Shown here: piece by piece, positions 46,050-52,815 of the stretch
Numbering within the stretch: position 1 is the stretch's first letter
Layout of the letters: each line of letters begins with the position of its first letter
DNA from: Marinobacterium zhoushanense
Lineage (GTDB): Bacteria; Pseudomonadota; Gammaproteobacteria; Pseudomonadales; Balneatricaceae
Assembly (NCBI RefSeq): GCF_014641945.1
Contig: NZ_BMIJ01000002.1
Coordinates: 1 to 64,000, forward strand
DNA length: 64,000 bases
Reading direction: 5' to 3'
Made by a program: the position numbers and the translations under genes
Notes under the pieces: generated by a model
The model's input: the letters and a program-made list of their open reading frames with translations, nothing else
Database searches by the model: none
What the model was told of the DNA's origin: nothing

Positions 46050-46922
46050 TCAACCGAACACGACTGTTTTGTTGCCATATACGAGGACCCGATCCTCGAT
46101 GTGGTAGCGCACCCCTCTTGCCAACACCGCTTTCTCCACATCCTTGCCGAGCCGCACCATATCCTTGGTGGTGTTGTGGTGAGTGACGCGCTGAACGTCC
46201 TGCTCGATGATCGGGCCCGCATCCAGCTCAGAGGTGACGTAGTGGCAGGTGGCGCCGATCTGTTTCACGCCGCGTTCAGCCGCCTGATGGTAGGGGCGCG
46301 CACCGATAAACGAGGGCAGGAAGCTGTGGTGGATGTTGATGATCTTGTTCGGATAGATCTCGCACAGCTCTTCCGGAATGATCTGCATGTACTTGGCCAG
46401 AACGATCAGATCCGCATCGGAAGCAGCGATCTGCTCACGAACCGCCTGGAAGTGCGGCTCCTTGTTGCTCATGTCCACCGGCACATGCACGTAGGGAATG
46501 CCATGCCACTCGACATAGGAGCGCAGATCGTCATGGTTGGAGATGACGCAGGGAATATCGATATTCAGTTCGCCCGCACGCCAGCGGTAAAGCAGATCCG
46601 ACAGACAGTGCGCTTCCTTCGACACCATCAGCACCACACGTTTACGCTGGGCCGAGTCGGTGATGGTCCAGGACATGTTGAACTGCTCAGCCAGGGGCGC
46701 AAACTTCTCCTTCAGCGTGTCCAGCTCGAACGGCAGGGAATCCGCCACCACTTCGTAACGCATAAAGAATGTACACGCCTCAGGATCGGCGAACTGGTGC
46801 GCTTCACTGATCCAACCTTTGTACTCTGCGATGAACTGGGTAACCGCTGCGACGATACCGACGGTATCGGGGCAGGAGATGCTGATTCGGTAACGCCGGG
46901 TGTTTTGGGGATCGAGAGCCAT
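46050..46922 (-). CDS. purU: Formyltetrahydrofolate deformylase
   Basis: A 290-residue protein with an N-terminal ACT domain (YRISISCPDTVGIVAAVTQF) and a C-terminal formyltransferase-like hydrolase domain (IINIHHSFLPSFIGARPYHQA, GATCHYVTSELDAGPIIEQD). It releases formate from 10-formyl-THF, regenerating THF for the dehydrogenases. ATG 46922 is favoured with GGTGGAG just upstream, with GTG 46931 as alternative. It is the first gene of the sigma-54-driven methylamine operon. Confidence 0.93.
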   Translation of the reverse strand: MALDPQNTRRYRISISCPDTVGIVAAVTQFIAEYKGWISEAHQFADPEACTFFMRYEVVADSLPFELDTLKEKFAPLAEQFNMSWTITDSAQRKRVVLMVSKEAHCLSDLLYRWRAGELNIDIPCVISNHDDLRSYVEWHGIPYVHVPVDMSNKEPHFQAVREQIAASDADLIVLAKYMQIIPEELCEIYPNKIINIHHSFLPSFIGARPYHQAAERGVKQIGATCHYVTSELDAGPIIEQDVQRVTHHNTTKDMVRLGKDVEKAVLARGVRYHIEDRVLVYGNKTVVFG

Positions 46923-46969
46923 GTTCTCCACCTACTTTCTCATTGGGAAAATAATTTTCACAAAGATAA

Positions 46970-46985
46970 AGCAAGCTCTTTGCCA
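46970..46985 (-). promoter_or_regulatory. Sigma-54 promoter of the purU-mgd-gmaS-mgs operon
   Basis: Read on the minus strand, the element is TGGCAAA-GAGC-TTGCT, with correct -24/-12 spacing. The predicted transcript starts near 46958, about 36 bases before purU. Confidence 0.75.
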
Positions 46986-47125
46986 ACTTTCGCCATCCGA
47001 CGAAAATTTTTTCTCACCACCACCTAAGGGACTGAAACCACTGATTTTATGAATATTATATTCTTACAGGTAATACACTTCTGCTCGCATTAATATCACT
47101 GCTCATTCGCCATCGCGGAAAAAGC

Positions 47126-47163
47126 TGCACCAATTGGCAGCAATACCGCACCACCGCGATGCA
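47126..47163. promoter_or_regulatory. Two tandem NtrC-like sites between divergent sigma-54 promoters
   Basis: TGCACC-AATTG-GCAGCA (47126-47142) and CGCACC-ACCGC-GATGCA (47147-47163) each match TGCACC-N5-GGTGCA at 10 of 12 positions. Their centres are 21 bases apart, two helical turns, as in strong NtrC enhancers. They lie ~150-190 bases from the predicted gcvT start and ~170-205 from that of purU, so one enhancer could serve both. Confidence 0.6.
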
Positions 47164-47288
47164 TCGCCAATATTTGACCCAAAATCGACCACAACGTGAT
47201 CACTCCTGCTTCACCCTGGTTCAGAATCTAACACCAACAATTGTTAGGAATATTTATTTCCTATTGGTAATCATCACCTTAACCATTG

Positions 47289-47304
47289 TGGCCCAACTAT
47301 TGCC
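47289..47304 (+). promoter_or_regulatory. Sigma-54 promoter of the GcvT-family gene
   Basis: TGGCCCA-ACTA-TTGCC has the GG and GC doublets correctly spaced. Transcription would start near 47315, 53 bases before the ATG. The inverted repeat CTAACA-N8-TGTTAG lies about 50 bases upstream. Confidence 0.68.
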
Positions 47305-47367
47305 TTTCTTTTAGGGAATAATTTATCCCCAACAAGAATTAATCACGTCCTATATAAGGAGACGACA

Positions 47368-48507
47368 ATGGCAAACTCATGGCGCCTCGCTGCCCTGGCC
47401 GATCGCCATCGCGCGCTGGGATCCAATCTGGAGGATTGGAACGGGACCCCTACGGCCTGGACCTACAGCAACAGCGGCTACACCCTGGCCGACGAGCATG
47501 AAGCGATCCGTACCAAAGCGGGCCTGATGGATGTGTCGGGACTGAAGAAGGTTCACTATGTAGGCCCCCATGCGGAGAGCCTGCTGGAGTGGGCTACGAC
47601 ACGGGATATCTCGAAGCTCTACCCGGGCAAGGCGGTATACGCCACGATGCTCAATGACGCGGGCAAGTTCATCGACGACTGCGTGATCTACCGCATGGGT
47701 CCAAACGCCTTTATGGTGGTGCACGGTACCGGCAGGGGCTACGAACAGCTGACCCAGGCCGCTCTGGGCAAGCAGGTAGCGGTAATCTTCGATGACGACC
47801 TGCACGACCTCTCACTGCAGGGGCCCGCCGCTGTCGATTTTCTCGCGCAGCATATTCCCGGCATCCGCGACCTGCCCTACTTCCACCATACCCATGCCAA
47901 ACTGTTCGGCTGCCCGATCACCGTGTCCCGTACCGGATACACCGGCGAGCGTGGCTACGAGATCTTCTGCAAGGCTGCCGATGCAGCGAAGATCTGGGAC
48001 GGTATCCTGGCCCAGGGCAAGGATTTCGGTATCATCCCCTGCTCCTTCACCGCACTGGACTGGCTGCGGGTAGAGAGTTACCTGCTGTTCTATCCGTTCG
48101 ACAACTCCGAGTACTACCCCTTCGACGATGAGCCCGCCGGCGATACGCTTTGGGAGCTGGGGCTGGATTTCACCGTATCCAAGGACAAGACCGAGTTTTG
48201 TGGCGCCTATGAGCACTTCCGTCTGCAGGGCAAGGAGCGGTTCAAGATATTCGGTGTGCTGCTCGACGGCGAGCAGGCCGCCGATGCCGGTGACGAACTC
48301 TGGGCCGACGGCAGGAAGGTGGGGGTCATTACCTGCGCCATGTACTCGCGCCTGACCGGCAAGTCGATGGCGATCGCCCGGCTGGAGGTCCCCTATGCAG
48401 AGCAGGGCACTCCGCTTCAGGTAAAAGGCAGCCTGGCGGTATCGGCGATCGCCCATACCCTGCCCTTTGACGATCCGGAAAAACAGAAACGCACAGCCAA
48501 GGGGTAG
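47368..48507 (+). CDS. GcvT-family tetrahydrofolate-dependent aminomethyltransferase (unassigned substrate)
   Basis: A 379-residue protein of the glycine-cleavage T-protein/DmdA fold. Family landmarks are RTKAGLMDVSGLKKVHYVGP, DLHDLSLQGPAAVDFLAQHI and VSRTGYTGERGYEIFCKAAD. No gcvH or gcvP gene is near, so it is not the glycine-cleavage T-protein by context. It probably transfers a methyl or methylene group from a methylated amine or related compound to THF. AAGGAG precedes the start. It is transcribed divergently from the methylamine operon under a sigma-54 promoter. Confidence 0.82.
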   Translation: MANSWRLAALADRHRALGSNLEDWNGTPTAWTYSNSGYTLADEHEAIRTKAGLMDVSGLKKVHYVGPHAESLLEWATTRDISKLYPGKAVYATMLNDAGKFIDDCVIYRMGPNAFMVVHGTGRGYEQLTQAALGKQVAVIFDDDLHDLSLQGPAAVDFLAQHIPGIRDLPYFHHTHAKLFGCPITVSRTGYTGERGYEIFCKAADAAKIWDGILAQGKDFGIIPCSFTALDWLRVESYLLFYPFDNSEYYPFDDEPAGDTLWELGLDFTVSKDKTEFCGAYEHFRLQGKERFKIFGVLLDGEQAADAGDELWADGRKVGVITCAMYSRLTGKSMAIARLEVPYAEQGTPLQVKGSLAVSAIAHTLPFDDPEKQKRTAKG

Positions 48508-48533
48508 CGCCAGGCACCTCGGGGGTAAGCAGG

Positions 48534-48562
48534 GCCGGTCGCTCATCGACCGGCTTTTTTTT
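48534..48562 (+). terminator. Rho-independent terminator of the GcvT-family gene
   Basis: GCCGGTCG (48534-48541) and CGACCGGC (48547-48554) pair perfectly around a 5-base loop and are followed by eight T residues. Confidence 0.95.
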
Positions 48563-48638
48563 GTCCCAAGTGCAACAGAAATATCCCTGCCGGACTCGGG
48601 GCACTGGAACGACGATAAAGGCTAGTCAGATGAAACGA

Positions 48639-49442
48639 TCATTCCAGCAGAAAATTCCTGCTCCCCGTTCCATCCAGAGCATCCGCATCACCAGATTCAT
48701 CCTTGAGAGTCACACCGGAAAGTTTGCGCCTTTGCGATTCACGAATCAGCCACATCAGCCGTTCGCAACTTTCTGCCAGAGGTAACCCTGCCGGGCGAAC
48801 GTTAGAGATGCAGTTGCGTGCCGCGTCTGTCAGACCGACACGCGGACCGTATGTGTAGTAGATCCCCAGACTGTCGGGGGAACTTAAACCGGGACGCTCA
48901 CCCACCAGTAAGACCAGCAGACGGGCCCCCAGCAGCTCGCCGATCTCGTCACCGATGGCTACGCGGCCCTGCTCCACAATACAGACAGGACCAACACTTA
49001 ACCCCTCCGCCTTCAGTGCGCTGTCGACACGCCGCGCCATCTCACCGGCATGGCTCTGCACCGCAGTGGAGGAGAGACCATCGGCAATGACGATACAGGC
49101 GTCGCTGGCCGTCTCCCCTTCGGCAAAGGTTTTCAACCGCGCAGCCGAGTCCCCATCGAGACGACGTCCAAAATCCGGCCGTTTTAGATAGGTCTGACGG
49201 TCGCCGGCACGGCTGTGCAGGGCAATCACCTCCAACCCGGCGTCGATCAGCTCACCGGCCAAGCGCATCAGATCCAGGGGGATATGCACGGCATCGCGCG
49301 CCAAGGCATGACTGAGTTGAAATGCCAACTGCTTGTCGGTGGGCTGGCTGATACCGACGCGCCCAAGCCCGATACGGGCATTGGTGTGTCGTTTCAGACT
49401 GGCCCAGGGGTTCTCGGTAACGATCGATGATTTTTCGGTCAT
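48639..49442 (-). CDS. eutC: Ethanolamine ammonia-lyase small subunit
   Basis: A 267-residue light chain of the adenosylcobalamin-dependent lyase that splits ethanolamine into acetaldehyde and ammonia. It shows RIGLGRVGISQPTDKQLAFQ near the N-terminus, IVIADGLSSTAVQSHA, LLVGERPGLSSPDSLGIYYTY (landmark) and the C-terminal RNCISNVRPAGLP. ATG 49442 follows GAGGTGAG. The frame extends to 49460. It is the downstream partner of eutB. Confidence 0.95.
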   Translation of the reverse strand: MTEKSSIVTENPWASLKRHTNARIGLGRVGISQPTDKQLAFQLSHALARDAVHIPLDLMRLAGELIDAGLEVIALHSRAGDRQTYLKRPDFGRRLDGDSAARLKTFAEGETASDACIVIADGLSSTAVQSHAGEMARRVDSALKAEGLSVGPVCIVEQGRVAIGDEIGELLGARLLVLLVGERPGLSSPDSLGIYYTYGPRVGLTDAARNCISNVRPAGLPLAESCERLMWLIRESQRRKLSGVTLKDESGDADALDGTGSRNFLLE

Positions 49443-49456
49443 GGCACTCACCTCTC

Positions 49457-50842
49457 TCACAACCGGTCCGCGATATGAGCAAAGGGGGCGGGCAGCTGGT
49501 TTCCGGTCGCCAGTCGACCTTCGCCATCGAAGATCCCCATCCGCTGCAGCCAGGCCTCGAACTCCGGTGCCGGCTTCTTGCCCAGCACTTGCCGCGCGTA
49601 AAGTGCATCGTGGAAGGAGGTGGTCTGGTAGTTGAGCATGATATCGTCGGAACCGGGTATCCCCATGATGAAGTTGATACCGGCAGTGCCCAGCAGCGTC
49701 AGCAGCATATCCATATCGTCCTGGTCCGCTTCGGCATGGTTGGTATAGCAGATATCGCAGCCCATGGGCACGCCGAGCAGCTTGCCGCAGAAGTGGTCTT
49801 CGAGTCCAGCACGGATGATCTGCTTGCCGTCATACAGGTACTCCGGGCCGATAAAGCCGACCACCGTATTGACCAGGAAGGGATCGAAGCGGCGCGCCAC
49901 GGCATAGGCGCGCACCTCACAGGTTTGCTGGTCGACACCCTGATGGGCGTTGGCCGACAACGCGCTGCCCTGTCCTGTTTCGAAGTACATGACGTTGTTG
50001 CCCAGCGTGCCACGGCCCAGCTCCAGCGCTGCCCGGTGCGCCTCATCGAGGATCGCCAGATTGATACCGAAGCTGTCGTTGGCGGCCTGGGTGCCGGCGA
50101 TGGACTGGAACACCAGATCCACCGGCGCACCGCGGTTGATCGCCTCCAGATGGGTAGTGACATGGGTCAGTACGCAGGACTGGGTGGGGATCTCGTAGCG
50201 TTGGATCACATCATCCAGCAGTTGCATCAGCCTGGTCACGGCGTGGTAGTTGTCGGTGGCCGGGTTGATTCCCAGCACCGCATCACCGTTGCCGTACAAC
50301 AGCCCGTCCAGCAGGCTGGCGGCAACACCGGCGGGATCGTCGGTGGGATGGTTGGGCTGCAGTCGGGTAGACATCCGCCCCTTGAGTCCCACCGTATTGC
50401 GGAAGCGGGTTACCACCTCGCACTTTGCAGCGACCAGGATCAGGTCCTGCACCCGCATGATCTTCGACACGGCGGCCACCATCTCCGGCGTCAGACCGGG
50501 TGCCAGCGCCTGCAGCACTGGGGTCGTCGCCCGCTCCGACAGCAGCCAGTTACGGAACTCACCGACGCTCAGGTGAGACACCGGCGCGAACGCCTGCCGA
50601 TTGTGGCTGTCGATGATCAGCCGCGTCACCTCATCGCTTTCATAGGGGATCAACGGCTCCTCAAGAAAGCGCTTCAGCGGCACCTCGGCCAGACAGAGCT
50701 GAGCCGCCACCCGCTCGGAGGCGTTCTCCGCGGCGATACCAGCCAGACAGTCGCCTGAGCGGAGCGGCGTAGCCTTTGCCATCAGACTCTTCAGGTCTGT
50801 GAAGCGATAACGGTTGCCACCCAGATCGATACTATATGCCAT
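49457..50842 (-). CDS. eutB: Ethanolamine ammonia-lyase large subunit
   Basis: A 461-residue catalytic heavy chain, close to the usual ~453. It has RTRLQPNHPTD-like MSTRLQPNHPTDDPAGVAAS, LLYGNGDAVLGINPATDNY and the GIPGSDDIMLNYQTTSFHD region near the C-terminus. ATG 50842 has GAGGT upstream. The longer frame to 50905 runs through a terminator. No eutA reactivase, microcompartment or ethanolamine permease gene is in the window. Ammonia release fits the nitrogen theme of the region. Confidence 0.95.
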   Translation of the reverse strand: MAYSIDLGGNRYRFTDLKSLMAKATPLRSGDCLAGIAAENASERVAAQLCLAEVPLKRFLEEPLIPYESDEVTRLIIDSHNRQAFAPVSHLSVGEFRNWLLSERATTPVLQALAPGLTPEMVAAVSKIMRVQDLILVAAKCEVVTRFRNTVGLKGRMSTRLQPNHPTDDPAGVAASLLDGLLYGNGDAVLGINPATDNYHAVTRLMQLLDDVIQRYEIPTQSCVLTHVTTHLEAINRGAPVDLVFQSIAGTQAANDSFGINLAILDEAHRAALELGRGTLGNNVMYFETGQGSALSANAHQGVDQQTCEVRAYAVARRFDPFLVNTVVGFIGPEYLYDGKQIIRAGLEDHFCGKLLGVPMGCDICYTNHAEADQDDMDMLLTLLGTAGINFIMGIPGSDDIMLNYQTTSFHDALYARQVLGKKPAPEFEAWLQRMGIFDGEGRLATGNQLPAPFAHIADRL

Positions 50843-50859
50843 AGCGCTACCTCGGCCTT

Positions 50860-50879
50860 CTGCACGCCCGTTGGTGCAG
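50860..50879. repeat. Inverted repeat just upstream of eutB
   Basis: CTGCAC-N8-GTGCAG lies 18 bases before the eutB start. It resembles an NtrC site but has one base too many in the spacer, so it is listed as an unassigned operator candidate. Confidence 0.4.
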
Positions 50880-50903
50880 CTTCGATAACAGATCCTGAAC
50901 AAC

Positions 50904-50930
50904 AAAAAGCAGCCCGAGCGGGCTGCTTTT
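50904..50930 (-). terminator. Rho-independent terminator after the Amt-like gene unit
   Basis: GCAGCCC (50909-50915) and GGGCTGC (50920-50926) form the stem, extended by A/T pairs. The minus strand runs into five T residues. It ends the Amt-like/small-protein transcript before eutB. Confidence 0.9.
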
Positions 50931-50946
50931 CAGCATAGCAACATCA

Positions 50947-51111
50947 CTACTTGTGCTTGTCGAACGCGTCTTTTTCGTGCTTCATGATCGACAGGTTGAG
51001 ATAGAGGTAGATACCCACCGCTGCTGCCAGACTAATGGCTATACCCATCGGGCTGTCAGCAAAGGTGAATACGGCGGAAGCGCCTTCCCAAGTGGTGATC
51101 GGACTGCTCAT
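50947..51111 (-). CDS. Small single-pass membrane protein (54 aa) downstream of the Amt-like gene
   Basis: A short gene on the minus strand. It begins MSSPITTWEGASAVFTFADS, followed by one hydrophobic helix (PMGIAISLAAAVGIYLYLNL) and a charged tail SIMKHEKDAFDKHK. AAGGAG lies seven bases before ATG 51111. It is 84 bases after the Amt-like gene and right before the terminator, so both share one transcript. I do not recognise the family. By size and position it could be an accessory subunit of the transporter. Confidence 0.8.
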   Translation of the reverse strand: MSSPITTWEGASAVFTFADSPMGIAISLAAAVGIYLYLNLSIMKHEKDAFDKHK

Positions 51112-51195
51112 GATTCACTCCTTTCGTTTTCAAAGATCTGTGTCGATTCGAACCACTACCCGTTGACCAGACGCAGCGGGCAGCGATTCAGCCGA

Positions 51196-52524
51196 TCAGG
51201 CCAGTTGATTTTCCTGGCCGGGTTTCAGGGTGTTTTCCACAACCGCGTTAGCTGGAACAGTCTCCGGATAGGGCTTGGCCGGGATTTCGACCAGGTCCAG
51301 ACCCAGTACTTCGACGTGCGGCGGCACGCGCAGCATGCTCATTTTCTTCATCACGTAGGAGATTCCCCAGCCCGGGATAAAGCCAACCAGGGCCATGATC
51401 ACAGCACCGAGCAGCTGGCCGGAGAAGGAGATCGGCGGCAGATCACCAACGTTCGGGTAGCCAGCACAGAACACGCCAACCATGACCACTCCGTATAGAC
51501 CGCAGAAGCCATGCACGGCAACGGCACCCACGGCATCATCCACGCCCAGCTTGTCGACCAGACGACCGATAATCGGCATCAGCGCACCACCACTGGCCGC
51601 GACAACGAATGCCAGGCCCGGATAGTAGAGATCAAGCCCCGCCGCTACGGAGATGATGCCGCCCAGACCGCCAGACATGGTCCAGAACGGCTCTCGGGAG
51701 GTCATGTAGGCACCGAGTACGCCGCCGGCGAAGCCCATCAGGGTATTGAAGGCGAAGGCGGACAGGTTTGTTGGGTTACCGTATATAGTGGTCCATCCGG
51801 TGTCGCCACCGTTGAAGATGATGCAGCCACCGAGGAAGCCGAAGAAGCCGACGATGATCATCATCAGACCGATCAGTGACATCGGCAGGTTGTGCGGCGG
51901 AATGTACATCGCGACGCCATCCTTGAACTTGCCGACACGAGCGCCGAGATTCATCAGCACGCCGAGGGCGAAGAAGCCGGCCACGGCATGCACGACACCA
52001 GAGGCACCCACATCGTGATAACCCAGCTCGGTCAGCAGCCAGCCGTCCGGATGCCAGCCCCAGGCTCCGGCCAGAATCCAGACTGCGGAACCGAGAATTG
52101 CGGCCAGAATCAGGAACGCACTCAAGCGAATCCGTTCGATCACCGCACCCGACAGGATGGAGCCGGTGGTGGCGCCGAACAGAGCGAAGGCAGCGAAGAA
52201 GATACCGGTACCCATGTCGGTAACGTCAGGGCCCATACTGGTGCTCCACGGCAGCGCGGCAGAAGCGTCAATAGGAATAAAACCGTTCGGGAAGGCGTTA
52301 TAGATCCACCAACCGAAGAAGTAGAAGGTGGGAATGATCACCGACAGCGTCAGGATATTCTTCATCCCGGAGGTCAGTGCGTTCTTGACGCGAGATGCGC
52401 CAATTTCATAGGCCAGGAAGCCCGCATGGATCATGAACATGATGGCGGTACACCACCAGTAAAACACTTCGACATTCATCGACTGATGCATCTCGAAGGT
52501 GCTTTGCAAGGTTTCAACACTCAT
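51196..52524 (-). CDS. Divergent Amt-family transporter beside tdm
   Basis: A 442-residue protein with about 11 helices. Pore features of Amt proteins are kept: a phenylalanine gate (FGATTGSILSGAVIERIR), Asp plus the first pore His in HDVGASGVVHAVAGF, and the second His in VAVHGFCGLYGVVM. It starts with a longer N-terminus (STFEMHQSMNVEVFYWWCTA) and has an extended C-terminal tail (MLRVPPHVEVLGLDLVEIPA), unlike the canonical Amt at 34409. It is placed between tdm and a small membrane protein under its own sigma-54 promoter. It may move methylated amines rather than, or as well as, ammonium (inference). Confidence 0.88.
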   Translation of the reverse strand: MSVETLQSTFEMHQSMNVEVFYWWCTAIMFMIHAGFLAYEIGASRVKNALTSGMKNILTLSVIIPTFYFFGWWIYNAFPNGFIPIDASAALPWSTSMGPDVTDMGTGIFFAAFALFGATTGSILSGAVIERIRLSAFLILAAILGSAVWILAGAWGWHPDGWLLTELGYHDVGASGVVHAVAGFFALGVLMNLGARVGKFKDGVAMYIPPHNLPMSLIGLMMIIVGFFGFLGGCIIFNGGDTGWTTIYGNPTNLSAFAFNTLMGFAGGVLGAYMTSREPFWTMSGGLGGIISVAAGLDLYYPGLAFVVAASGGALMPIIGRLVDKLGVDDAVGAVAVHGFCGLYGVVMVGVFCAGYPNVGDLPPISFSGQLLGAVIMALVGFIPGWGISYVMKKMSMLRVPPHVEVLGLDLVEIPAKPYPETVPANAVVENTLKPGQENQLA

Positions 52525-52612
52525 CGGCTAATCCTCATTAATGCACATAGTTTTATGATTGCTGACAGCCACCATTTAATAACCGTCAGGAATTTTATTT
52601 TCTGCAAAAGAA

Positions 52613-52628
52613 AGCAACCCCTATGCCA
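52613..52628 (-). promoter_or_regulatory. Sigma-54 promoter of the Amt-like gene
   Basis: On the minus strand the element reads TGGCATA-GGGG-TTGCT, an excellent match with correct spacing. The start would be near 52601, leaving a 77-base leader. No clear NtrC site was found in the ~190 bases up to the tdm stop. That stretch contains nothing else I recognise. Confidence 0.75.
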
Positions 52629-52815
52629 ACCTTGCATTTTTCCGCCGCATTGACTGCGGTCTTATCCCATCTCTCTGTTTTTGCAGTCTTTTAAACTTCA
52701 CCGCCTTTGGTCGCCCACTCAGACCAGGGGTTGAACAGGCGCAGATCACGGAAAGATCAGCGAAAAACGAGCATTTTTTGAACACCATGCCCTCTTTTCG
52801 ACCATGTCGGCCTGT

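Noticed and set aside
50860-50879. NtrC site upstream of eutB
   Set aside because: The palindrome CTGCAC-N8-GTGCAG has one base too many between half sites compared with the NtrC consensus.
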